From Alcanivorax nanhaiticus (lineage in GTDB: Bacteria; Pseudomonadota; Gammaproteobacteria; Pseudomonadales; Alcanivoracaceae), in the NCBI RefSeq assembly GCF_000756665.1, contig NZ_ARXV01000002.1, forward strand, positions 62,001 to 126,000: DNA of 64,000 nucleotides, given 5' to 3'. Shown here piece after piece: positions 1 through 7,790 of the stretch. The translations under genes were made by a program, and so were the position numbers. Numbering within the stretch: the stretch's first letter is position 1; the number at the start of each line of letters is the position of its first letter. The notes under the pieces were generated by a model. It was given only the letters and a program-made list of their open reading frames with translations, searched no databases and had not been told where the DNA came from.

Positions 1-564
1 GCCAACTGCGGGGACCTTTTTCTTTCGCTTTTGCGGCAAACGGGTATTCCACTCCGAGGACCAGGGCGGAGGGAAATCTTCATCAGGGGTAGTGGCCATC
101 CGTGATTGCAGCAGATTCATCCCCCCTGCCCCGTCCATCATGGAATGATGCATCTTGTTGTAAACCGCAAAGCGGTTACCTTCCAATCCTTCAATCAGGT
201 AGCTTTCCCACAGTGGACGACTGGGATCCAGACGTTGCGCGTGCACCCGGGATACCAGTGCCAGCAATTCCCTCACACGACCTGGACGGGGCAGCGCGGA
301 ATGCCGCACGTGGTAATCGATGTCAAAGTTGTCATCCGTGATCCAGGTGGCATCCAGCCTGCCGGGCACCCGTGAGTGCAATTTCTGGTTAAACGGGCGG
401 CAAATGCCTTCCACCTCCACCATGCGACGATAGATCTGCTCCATGTAATCGTCAGCAGCATCCTCCGGTAAACCGTAAAGTTGCAGCATGCCGATATGCA
501 TGGGGGTCTCCCGCGTTTCCATCAGCAGAAAACCGGCGTCAAAAATGGATAGCTTCTTTCCCAC
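1..564 (-). CDS. Wax ester synthase/diacylglycerol acyltransferase (WS/DGAT), C-terminus cut by window edge
   Basis: This bifunctional acyltransferase joins acyl-CoA to fatty alcohols or diacylglycerol, making storage wax esters or triacylglycerol at the inner membrane. Only the first 188 codons are in the window. The family active-site motif HHxxxDG is present as HHSMMDG at residues 139-145, the same residue numbers as in the paralogue at 3700-5049. The N-terminus (KKLSIFDAGFLLMETRETP) also matches that paralogue closely. I chose a GTG start at 564 because a GAGAAGGA ribosome site precedes it and there is no suitable ATG; the reading frame is open to base 1. It is divergent from rnk. The two copies look like an old duplication within an Alcanivorax-type genome. 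Family assignment is secure; substrate preference is not readable. Confidence 0.9.
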   Translation of the reverse strand, partial: MGKKLSIFDAGFLLMETRETPMHIGMLQLYGLPEDAADDYMEQIYRRMVEVEGICRPFNQKLHSRVPGRLDATWITDDNFDIDYHVRHSALPRPGRVRELLALVSRVHAQRLDPSRPLWESYLIEGLEGNRFAVYNKMHHSMMDGAGGMNLLQSRMATTPDEDFPPPWSSEWNTRLPQKRKKKVPAVG

Positions 565-795
565 TGTTCCTTCTCCCAGGCATTCCCTTGATGCGGGAAC
601 GCTACGCCGGGCCGGGGGCAGGCACCATGACAGAACCCGCTTGGGGTTGAGCCATCTGGACAACGGCCCCGGTTCTGCTACGCTCAGCTTATGACTGACA
701 TCATTGCGCCCACTGCGGCCAATCTCTCTGCTTTTACCAAGACAATCACCCCCGCAGCGGGCGTGGTTGCGAGCCTCCCTGCCTTTCTCTCCTGA

Positions 796-830
796 CGCCG
801 AACGGCCGTGCTTGCGCCGGAAGTTCGGCG
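796..830 (+). promoter_or_regulatory. Stem-loop in the rnk leader
   Basis: The 305-bp gap between WS/DGAT 1 and rnk holds no gene. An 8-bp perfect inverted repeat (CGCCGAAC at 796-803, GTTCGGCG at 823-830) ends 39 bp before the rnk start, with GGAGAG as ribosome site just before the ATG. It may be an upstream terminator or an element of the rnk leader; there is no T tract, so termination is doubtful. Confidence 0.3.
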
Positions 831-869
831 CAACCCGCACCTCAAATTTGATTTAGTCTGGAGAGAAAA

Positions 870-1259
870 ATGGCCAATTTGCCATCCATTACGGTCACCA
901 CCGTAGATCGCGCCCAACTGTATGCGCTGCTGGAACGCCAGCAGGAAGACAGCGATGAAGTTGAGCACCTGTATGCTGAACTGGAGCGGGCCACCATCGT
1001 GCCCCCGGAGGAACTGCCGAAAGGTACCGTCTGCCTTGGCAGCCGTGTGCAGTTTCGGGAACTCGCCTCCGGCAAAACTCACCAGCGCGTGCTGGTGCTG
1101 CCCCACGACACCGCCACCCATGCGGATGCCATTTCTATTCTCAGCCCGGCCGGGGCCGCCCTGCTGGGCTTGAGCGTGGGGGATATCATCGAGTGGCCCT
1201 ACCGTAACCGCACCCTGCAGCTTGAACTGCTGGACGTCCTCCCCCCGGAGACAGACTGA
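870..1259 (+). CDS. rnk: Regulator of nucleoside diphosphate kinase, Rnk (GreA/GreB C-terminal fold)
   Basis: Rnk binds RNA polymerase through a short N-terminal coiled coil and a GreA/GreB-like C-terminal domain, and is named for its effect on nucleoside diphosphate kinase. The 129 residues match the usual family length. The N-terminal part (about 5-45) contains the helical DRAQLYALLE...DEVEHLYAELERA region. The C-terminal part (about 50-125) shows the GreA/GreB pattern, including VCLGSRVQF and SPAGAALLGLSVGDIIEWP. The GGAGAG ribosome site lies 5 bp before the ATG. It is followed by fumC on the same strand after 90 bp. I see no catalytic residues, as expected for a polymerase-binding factor. 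Confidence 0.9.
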   Translation: MANLPSITVTTVDRAQLYALLERQQEDSDEVEHLYAELERATIVPPEELPKGTVCLGSRVQFRELASGKTHQRVLVLPHDTATHADAISILSPAGAALLGLSVGDIIEWPYRNRTLQLELLDVLPPETD

Positions 1260-1349
1260 GTGCCGCAACGCCTGCTCGCCGGGAAGCAGGCCCCACTTCC
1301 CGGCAAGCAGCTGCTACACTCAAATCAGGTGGCTAAAAGGGAGACAACC

Positions 1350-2735
1350 ATGACCCGTTTCCGCATCGAAAAAGACAGCATGGGCGAACTGAACGTCCCG
1401 GCCGATGCCCTGTATGGTGCCCAGACTCAACGGGCCATCAACAACTTTCCGGTCAGTGGTCAGCCTTTGCCTGCCACCTTCATTCGCGCCCTGCTGCTGG
1501 CCAAACGGGCCGCCGCCCGAGCCAATGGCGAACTGGAACAAATCCCGGAGAAAATGGCAGACGCCATTTGTCACAGCGTGGACGAACTGCTGGCATCGGA
1601 TTACATGCCACACTTCCCGGTGGATGTGTTTCAGACAGGTTCCGGTACCAGCACCAACATGAACGCCAATGAGGTGCTGGCCACCCTGGCCAGCCGTCAT
1701 TATGGTCAAGCCGTCAGCGCCAACGATCACATTAATTGCGGCCAGAGCAGCAACGATGTGATTCCCTCATCCATCCACATCAGCGCGGCCATCGCACTGG
1801 CAGAAGAGCTGTTACCCGCCCTGCAGCACCTTGTCAGTGTGACGCGCCACAAGGCCTCTCAGGTACATGACTACGTAAAGACAGGGCGTACCCACCTGAT
1901 GGATGCCATGCCTGTACGCATGAGCCAGTCGCTGACGACCTGGGCAGATCAAATCGAACACAATATCCTTCATCTGAAACAACTCCAGCCCTCAATCCAG
2001 AGCCTGGCACAAGGTGGCACCGCCGTGGGAACCGGCATCAACGCCCATGCGGCCTTTGCGTCCAGCTTTGCCAAGGCGATCAGCGCACAAACCGGCCTCA
2101 CCTTTCGCCCTGCCGACAATTTTTTCACCCACATCGGCTCCCAGGACACCGCTGTCGCCTTATCCGGACAACTGAAGACCACCGCCGTGTCGATCATGAA
2201 AATTGCCAATGACCTGCGCTGGATGAACTCCGGGCCACTGGCTGGGCTGGGGGAAATTGAACTGGAAGCGTTGCAACCGGGATCCTCTATCATGCCCGGC
2301 AAGGTCAATCCGGTGATCCCGGAAGCTGCCGCCATGGTGGCCGCACAAGTCATCGGTAATGACACCACGCTGACGGTAGCCGGCCAGTCCGGCAATTTCG
2401 AACTGAACGTGATGCTGCCCCTGGTGGCAAAGAACCTGCTGGAAAGTCTGACCCTGCTCAGCAACGTCAGTCGTCTACTCGCAGACAAGGCCATCGCCAC
2501 CTTCACGGTAAGGGAAGACAAACTGAATGAGGCGCTGGCCCGAAACCCGATTCTGGTAACGGCGCTGAACCCTATCATTGGTTATCTGAAAGCCGCAGAT
2601 ATCGCCAAACAAGCCTACCGGGAAAACCGCCCCATCATAGACGTGGCCGCAGAGAATACCGACCTGGGCCGGGGGGAGCTGGAGCGACTGTTGAACCCGG
2701 CATCACTGACGGAAAACCCGAGCGAATCCCCCTGA
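1350..2735 (+). CDS. fumC: Fumarate hydratase class II
   Basis: Iron-independent class II fumarase, interconverting fumarate and malate in the TCA cycle in the cytoplasm. At 461 residues it has normal family length. The fumarase/aspartase signature GSSIMPGKVNP is intact, as are the substrate-site segments TGSGTSTNMNANEV, GRTHLMDAMP and GQSSNDVIPS. The frame is open further upstream, but I place the start at 1350 because AAAAGGGAG precedes it and the family N-terminus (TRFRIEKDSMGELNVP) begins there. The gene converges with the SH3-like gene. No stress-type regulatory site was recognised. Class II fumarases usually back up iron-sulfur fumarases under iron limitation or oxidative stress; whether that holds here cannot be seen. 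Confidence 0.95.
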   Translation: MTRFRIEKDSMGELNVPADALYGAQTQRAINNFPVSGQPLPATFIRALLLAKRAAARANGELEQIPEKMADAICHSVDELLASDYMPHFPVDVFQTGSGTSTNMNANEVLATLASRHYGQAVSANDHINCGQSSNDVIPSSIHISAAIALAEELLPALQHLVSVTRHKASQVHDYVKTGRTHLMDAMPVRMSQSLTTWADQIEHNILHLKQLQPSIQSLAQGGTAVGTGINAHAAFASSFAKAISAQTGLTFRPADNFFTHIGSQDTAVALSGQLKTTAVSIMKIANDLRWMNSGPLAGLGEIELEALQPGSSIMPGKVNPVIPEAAAMVAAQVIGNDTTLTVAGQSGNFELNVMLPLVAKNLLESLTLLSNVSRLLADKAIATFTVREDKLNEALARNPILVTALNPIIGYLKAADIAKQAYRENRPIIDVAAENTDLGRGELERLLNPASLTENPSESP

Positions 2736-2795
2736 CTGGGCTTGCACAGGATTGCAAAAAGCCACCCCAACACCACCCCAACCGGCAAGGACAAC

Positions 2796-3353
2796 TCAAC
2801 CGCAGGCGTCCTTGCCAAAGAAACCGTCAGCATCATCCACCCAGCCCTCCAGGCCGCTCTCAAGCCGTACCTTGACCCACCAGCGGGATTCAGGAGTACT
2901 CAGGACTTCGCCCCAGCAACTGTGATCTTCTTCACAACCGGCCCAGCCCGCCAGAAAGGGAATTTCCTCACTTAGCCAGGCCTGCTCAAACCAGACTTTG
3001 TAGTAGCCTTCACCCTGGTAGGTATAGACATACAATTTGTCCCCCGGAAGATAGCGCCGGCCGGTCTCTGCGCTCTCATGCTCACGCCGAACTTCCACCA
3101 CGCCGGGGCGACGAATGTGTACATCACCTGTCAGCGCATGCACGGGCTGCTCAGGATGCACCTCAGCTACCGGCTTGCCATCCTCCACCTGATCAAAGAC
3201 CGTCACATCCTGAATCGCAGTCCAGCTACCGTAGGTACAACATTCAAAGGGACACACTCCGGCATCGACATAAGACGCTGGCGGCTCGGCGGCCTGCACT
3301 GACAATACCGCCAGCAGCCCCACTACCATGACGAAACTTTTCCGCAAACCCAT
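2796..3353 (-). CDS. Secreted protein with SH3-like domain(s), unknown function
   Basis: A 185-residue exported protein. The N-terminus (MGLRKSFVMVVGLLAVLSVQA) is a typical Sec signal peptide with cleavage expected after VQA. The mature part is cysteine-rich near the start (CPFECCTYGSW), then has two segments reminiscent of bacterial SH3 domains: a first around the GDKLYVYTYQGEGYYKVWF stretch and a last one ending WWVKVRLESGLEGWVDD. The ATG at 3353 is preferred over the upstream in-frame GTG because GGTGGGGA is well placed for it. It is the last gene of a likely operon after WS/DGAT 2 and a small membrane protein, 31 bp behind the latter. No enzyme motif is visible. The SH3 call is by eye only. 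Confidence 0.75.
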   Translation of the reverse strand: MGLRKSFVMVVGLLAVLSVQAAEPPASYVDAGVCPFECCTYGSWTAIQDVTVFDQVEDGKPVAEVHPEQPVHALTGDVHIRRPGVVEVRREHESAETGRRYLPGDKLYVYTYQGEGYYKVWFEQAWLSEEIPFLAGWAGCEEDHSCWGEVLSTPESRWWVKVRLESGLEGWVDDADGFFGKDACG

Positions 3354-3384
3354 TGCTTGATTCCCCACCCTGTTGCTTCCCCAT

Positions 3385-3675
3385 TCAGCCGAATAACGCC
3401 AACGATGCCATCAATGGTGTCATCATCACCAACGACATGACCCAGGCCTGAATCGAGGAGTTCACCGTCACCATATACGCCATCAGATAGATCAGCGGCA
3501 TAACCCAGACAAAATGGAACACACTGGCTCCGAAGTAGAGCACCACCGCAAACAGCACAAACCACCAGACCAGTGTAATCAGGGTTTTATCATCAAACAG
3601 TCTGCCCTGGACGGTTTCGTAACCTCCCCATACCAGCCAGAGAGTAATGCCTGCTGCCAACACCGTATCAGCCAT
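3385..3675 (-). CDS. Small inner-membrane protein, unknown function
   Basis: A 96-residue, very hydrophobic protein with three to four predicted membrane segments (about residues 2-18, 32-50, 53-72 and 78-95) and only a short charged loop (ETVQGRLFDDKT) near the first helix. I do not recognise a family. It lies 24 bp downstream of WS/DGAT 2 and 31 bp upstream of the SH3-like gene, all on the minus strand, with GGGGGAAA before its ATG. Co-transcription with a neutral-lipid synthase may link it to lipid storage, but nothing in the sequence proves this. Confidence 0.7.
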   Translation of the reverse strand: MADTVLAAGITLWLVWGGYETVQGRLFDDKTLITLVWWFVLFAVVLYFGASVFHFVWVMPLIYLMAYMVTVNSSIQAWVMSLVMMTPLMASLALFG

Positions 3676-3699
3676 GTTTCCCCCGCCCCAAACGCGCTC

Positions 3700-5049
3700 T
3701 TACGCCTCCAGTTCTGCCAGAGACTCTTCAAAGTAGTCAAGAAAGCGCTGGATCTGCGGCAAGGTGTCACGACAACCAATCACCCCGAATTCCAGGCTGT
3801 CCTTGTAACTCACTACCGTGATATTCAGCGCATACCCATGCAGCACCAACGACACTGGGTAGGTCGCCAGCATCTCGGTGCCATTGAGATAGAGACTGTG
3901 CTTTGGTCCCGGCACATTGGAAATTACCAGATTGAACATGGGGCTGACCCGACCGGACAACCCGGTAATTTGCCCCAGCGACAGGGGCACATTGGTCAGC
4001 AAGGTGTACACATCGATCTCGGCTTTCTGCATGTCACCCAGACGCTCCTTCACGGAGCTCATGGAATCCTGAATGGCAGCCAGCCGCTCAAGCGGCGAAT
4101 CCAGATGGGTGCCAAGACTCACCTGCACGGTGGTAATGGCATTGCCACCCTCTCCAGCCTGATCAGCGCTGCGCAAAGCGACGGGCACCTGCGCTACCAG
4201 CGCCTCCTCCGGCAGGCAATCCTGAGACAACAGATAACGGCGAAGCGCCCCGCCGCACATGGCCAGAAAAATATCATTCACGGTGCCGTTATGGCGTTTC
4301 CCCGCCGCCTTGATGCGCGGTAAAGACCATGACTGGGCTGCGAAACGGCGCGCGCCGGTGACGCGTCGATTAAGCTGGGTCTTGGGCGCGCGGTAAATGG
4401 TTTTGACGTTGCTCTCGCGAGGCTGACGCAACAGATCCACCAACTGCCCGGTTCCCTTGGATACATTACTCAATCCCTGACGCACACTGGCTTTGACTTT
4501 CTGGGTCGGAGAGCGGCTTGGCCGATCCGCATCCCACGCCCCGGACCAGGGGGCCGGAATCCGTTCATCAGCACTGGAAGCCATGCGCGACTGCATCAGG
4601 TGCATGCCTGCCATGCCATCCACCATGGAGTGATGCATCTTGGTATAGAGTGCGAAACGATTGCCCTCCAAACCCTCAATCAGGTAGCACTCCCACAGGG
4701 GCCGACTGGGATCAAGCCGTTGGGCATGCAATCGGGAAACCAGTGCCAGCAGCTCACGTACCCGACCCGGACGCGGCAACGCGGAATGACGCACGTGGTA
4801 GTCGATATCAAACGCCTGATCTTCAACCCAGGCAGCGTCCATACGCAGCGGCAGATGCGACTGGATCTTCTGATTGAAGGGGCGGCAAATGCCATCCACA
4901 TCCACCAGATAGCGATACATGCTTTCCATATAATCGGAGGGTGCATCTTCGGGAACCCCGAACAACGCCAATCCCCCCACATGCATCGGCGTCTCCCGGG
5001 TCTCCATCATCAGCCAACCGGAATCCATGATCGATAATTTGCGCGCCAT
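3700..5049 (-). CDS. Wax ester synthase/diacylglycerol acyltransferase (WS/DGAT), full length
   Basis: Second WS/DGAT acyltransferase, 449 residues, the normal size for bacterial members. The catalytic HHSMVDG lies at residues 139-145. The C-terminal family block with NLVISNVPGPKHSLYLNG is present. The ATG at 5049 is chosen over an upstream in-frame ATG because GGGAG sits 7 bp before it and it matches the start of the partial paralogue at 1-564. It forms a likely operon with the small membrane protein and the SH3-like gene downstream. Products would be wax esters or triacylglycerol made from acyl-CoA, typical carbon stores of hydrocarbon degraders. Which alcohol or diacylglycerol is preferred cannot be read from the sequence. 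Confidence 0.93.
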   Translation of the reverse strand: MARKLSIMDSGWLMMETRETPMHVGGLALFGVPEDAPSDYMESMYRYLVDVDGICRPFNQKIQSHLPLRMDAAWVEDQAFDIDYHVRHSALPRPGRVRELLALVSRLHAQRLDPSRPLWECYLIEGLEGNRFALYTKMHHSMVDGMAGMHLMQSRMASSADERIPAPWSGAWDADRPSRSPTQKVKASVRQGLSNVSKGTGQLVDLLRQPRESNVKTIYRAPKTQLNRRVTGARRFAAQSWSLPRIKAAGKRHNGTVNDIFLAMCGGALRRYLLSQDCLPEEALVAQVPVALRSADQAGEGGNAITTVQVSLGTHLDSPLERLAAIQDSMSSVKERLGDMQKAEIDVYTLLTNVPLSLGQITGLSGRVSPMFNLVISNVPGPKHSLYLNGTEMLATYPVSLVLHGYALNITVVSYKDSLEFGVIGCRDTLPQIQRFLDYFEESLAELEA

Positions 5050-5420
5050 AGTGTGCTCCCGTGGATCCATTACTGAGCGTTTGCCCCTTAGCGGGACAAT
5101 CGCAAACCTTTTATTGTTCTGATTTCAGCCCCTGACTCATTGCCAGATTCGTTGCGTTTGGTTATCGACAGATACAGGGGACAATAGCCATGTTTACACA
5201 CGGGAAAGGCAAGAGGAATGCAGAAGCCTTGATTGCAGCCCCGGAAGCAGAGCCGGGTGCGGGGTTGAGGATGGAGTCTTGAGGGTGGAATCTTGAGGGT
5301 CGAGTGTTCAGGGCAAAGTTGAGACGACCATGCTCTCGGTCTGCGCAGGTCGAAAGGGAAATCTGATCGCTATCAGAGAAACCGGCCACCATTCTGGCGG
5401 CCAGACTCGCTCTGACATTG
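5050..5420. other. Intergenic region, 371 bp, no gene seen
   Basis: Separates WS/DGAT 2 from the TetR gene; both are on the minus strand, so it must hold the WS/DGAT 2 promoter. Around 5260-5310 there is a short, degenerate tandem pattern (variants of GAGTCTTGAGGGT). It is reminiscent of, but not clearly the same as, the inverted-repeat spacers at 23.1, 34.8 and 44.3 kb. Confidence 0.4.
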
Positions 5421-6035
5421 TTAGAGAATGCGCTCCAGCACGCGCTGCAGCTCGGCAGCCAGGGTTGGCTGGTCCAGAGGTTCGGCCAGTATCTGCTGTT
5501 GCATCAAGTAACGAAAAGCGCCATCCATAGCCGAATAGAGCAGCGGCGAGAATGCCTCGGGGTCATGGCCGGCCATTGCCCAGGCACTTTCCAGCACCTG
5601 AATCAGTCCCTGCTCGATATCGCTAACCGTAGGCCGGAACGAGGGATCAAACATTGCCTGATTGCGCAGGTCGTACCACAAACGATGGGAAGGCCCATCC
5701 CTGAAGATCGACGCAGCCAACGCACCGGAAAGCCGCAGGATGACCGCATCGCGGCCCACACTGCCCTCCAGGGCATTTTCCAGATACGACAGAAACCCAG
5801 CTTTGTAAGCCGACACGCAATAGGCGATCAGCTCCGCCTTGTCCTCAAAGTAGTAATGCAGCATCCCCAGGGACAAGTTGGCTTGGGTGGCGATATCGCG
5901 CAGGCTGGTGTTGGCAAAACCCAGTTCGTGTAACACCCGCAACGCACTGTTCGCAATGAGTGCTTTTTTCTCATTGCGTTTCTGCGCGTTGCGCTCTGCT
6001 CGCTGCTGAAGTTTTTCCGGTAGGGAATCCCTCAT
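5421..6035 (-). CDS. TetR/AcrR-family transcriptional regulator, BetI-like
   Basis: A 204-residue TetR-family repressor. The N-terminal helix-turn-helix is clear at about residues 25-70 (ANSALRVLHELGFANTSLRDIATQANLS, then GMLHYYFEDKAELI). The C-terminal ligand domain has the BetI-like feel (RLWYDLRNQAMFDPSFRP). GGGAGAG precedes the ATG. It lies 70 bp downstream of the acyl-CoA ligase and GMC dehydrogenase genes on the same strand, so it probably regulates alcohol or fatty acid metabolism and may be autoregulated with them. No operator was identified. Ligand unknown, possibly an acyl-CoA or aldehyde. Confidence 0.88.
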   Translation of the reverse strand: MRDSLPEKLQQRAERNAQKRNEKKALIANSALRVLHELGFANTSLRDIATQANLSLGMLHYYFEDKAELIAYCVSAYKAGFLSYLENALEGSVGRDAVILRLSGALAASIFRDGPSHRLWYDLRNQAMFDPSFRPTVSDIEQGLIQVLESAWAMAGHDPEAFSPLLYSAMDGAFRYLMQQQILAEPLDQPTLAAELQRVLERIL

Positions 6036-6105
6036 ATTATCTCTCCCGAGTGACGGATAACCCAGGGCAAGCCTGAGCCATCCTGTCCTTCATCGGAAAT
6101 AGCGC

Positions 6106-7734
6106 TTAGCTTCCAGCCTGCATGAGGACGTCACCAAAGCGTTCACGCAGCTGGTTTTTCATCACCTTGCCAGTGGCACCCAGCGGCAGATCCTCAACAA
6201 AGATCACCGTATCCGGCACCTGCCAGCTGGCCACTTTATCCTTGTAGAAGGCCAGCAATGCCTCCTCTGACACATCCTCCTCGCCATTCTTGACGGCAAT
6301 CAGAATCGGGCGCTCATCCCACTTCGGATGACGAGCCGCGATAGCTGCAGCATTGGCAATACCAGGGTGGGCGATGGCAATGTTTTCCAGCTCAACCGTA
6401 GAAATCCATTCGCCACCGGACTTGATGATGTCTTTGGAGCGATCACGAATGATCATGTAACCATCCGCGTCCAGGGTGGCCACATCGCCAGTGTCAAACC
6501 AGCCATCGGCGGTCAGGGCCGATTCGTTCTTACCGAAATAACTTTCCACAATCCAGTGACCGCGAATTTGCAAATCGCCCTGGGTGACACCGTCACGGGG
6601 CAATTCATTACCGGCTTCATCCACGATCCGCAGCGCCACACCGTAGGGCGGACGACCCTGGCCCTGACGCAACAATGCCTTTTCCTCATCACTGAGTTTG
6701 TCATGCTTCTGCAGCAGCTGATTCATGGTGCCCAGCGGCGAGGTTTCCGTCATGCCCCAGGCATGAATCAGCTCAACGCCATACTTGTCACGGAACTGGT
6801 TGATCATGGACGGTGGCAGCGCCGACCCCCCCACTACCGTACGCTCCAGACTTTCCGGCTTCTTGCCGGAGCGGGCCATGGCTTCCAGCAAGCCCATCCA
6901 GATGGTCGGAACCCCCAGAGCCAGAGTGACAGACTGTTCATTGAGGAGATTCACCAGACTGTCGCCATCCAGATGCGGCCCCGGCAATACCAGCTTGGCA
7001 CCCACTGCTGCGGCAATATAGGGAACCCCCCACGCATTCACATGAAACATGGGTACCACCGGCAGCACCGTATCGCGCGCCGCAATGGCCAGACCATCAG
7101 GCTGGTTACCCGCCAATGAATGCAGCACGGTGGAGCGGTGAGAATACTGCACACCTTTGGGATTACCCGTTGTACCTGAGGTATAACAAAGCGCGGCAGG
7201 GCTCTTCTCATCAATCTCCGGCCAGCTTTTCACCGGCTCAGCATTGGCCAGCAGCTCATCATAGAACTGGATGCCCTCGAGCATGCCCGCAGCTTCTTCA
7301 TCGCGACCGCTCATCAGCACAAAATGCTTGATGCTTTTCAGCTTGGGCTTCAGGGCTGCCACCGCCGGCAGGAAAGTGCGATCAAAGAACAACACCTGAT
7401 CATCCGCATCCTCGACAATGTAGATCAGCTGTTCAGGATGCAGACGAGGATTGATGGTGTGAGTGATGCGGCCACTGGAGGCAACGCCATAATAAATTTC
7501 CAGATGACGCCGGTTGTTCCAGGCGATGGTAGCGCAGCGGCTGCCCACCGGCACTTGCAGCTGATCCAGCACCGTCGCCAGACGGCGGGCATTATCCGCT
7601 ACCTGCCCCCAGCTCAGTACTTCCCGCTCACCATTGATCTCCACTGACACCACTTCGGTGCCCGCGTGGTAGTTCATGGCGTGGTCCAGCAACGAGCCAA
7701 CCGTCAGTGACTCATACATCATGGTGCCATTCAT
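6106..7734 (-). CDS. Medium/long-chain fatty acid-CoA ligase, AlkK-like
   Basis: ANL-superfamily acyl-CoA synthetase of 542 residues that would activate fatty acids with ATP and CoA before beta-oxidation. The AMP-binding P-loop YTSGTTGNPKG lies near residue 185, the WGMTETSP motif follows near 340, and the GDVATLDADGYMIIRDRSKDIIKSGGEW hinge region is typical. The C-terminal catalytic lysine region (LPLGATGKVMKNQL) is intact. GGAGAG precedes the ATG at 7734. It lies 56 bp downstream of the GMC alcohol dehydrogenase, echoing the alkJ-alkK order of alkane operons: alcohol to aldehyde, and acid to acyl-CoA, with the aldehyde dehydrogenase elsewhere. The overall look resembles AlkK; exact chain length is inference. 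Confidence 0.9.
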   Translation of the reverse strand: MNGTMMYESLTVGSLLDHAMNYHAGTEVVSVEINGEREVLSWGQVADNARRLATVLDQLQVPVGSRCATIAWNNRRHLEIYYGVASSGRITHTINPRLHPEQLIYIVEDADDQVLFFDRTFLPAVAALKPKLKSIKHFVLMSGRDEEAAGMLEGIQFYDELLANAEPVKSWPEIDEKSPAALCYTSGTTGNPKGVQYSHRSTVLHSLAGNQPDGLAIAARDTVLPVVPMFHVNAWGVPYIAAAVGAKLVLPGPHLDGDSLVNLLNEQSVTLALGVPTIWMGLLEAMARSGKKPESLERTVVGGSALPPSMINQFRDKYGVELIHAWGMTETSPLGTMNQLLQKHDKLSDEEKALLRQGQGRPPYGVALRIVDEAGNELPRDGVTQGDLQIRGHWIVESYFGKNESALTADGWFDTGDVATLDADGYMIIRDRSKDIIKSGGEWISTVELENIAIAHPGIANAAAIAARHPKWDERPILIAVKNGEEDVSEEALLAFYKDKVASWQVPDTVIFVEDLPLGATGKVMKNQLRERFGDVLMQAGS

Positions 7735-7790
7735 TCTCTCTCTCCTTTAATCAAAAACGTACATTTTCTGGTTATGTTTTTTAGGGTTTG

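Noticed and set aside
684-1268. 194-residue open frame on the minus strand over rnk
   Set aside because: It is antisense to rnk, which has a clear family match and ribosome site; the frame shows no motif.
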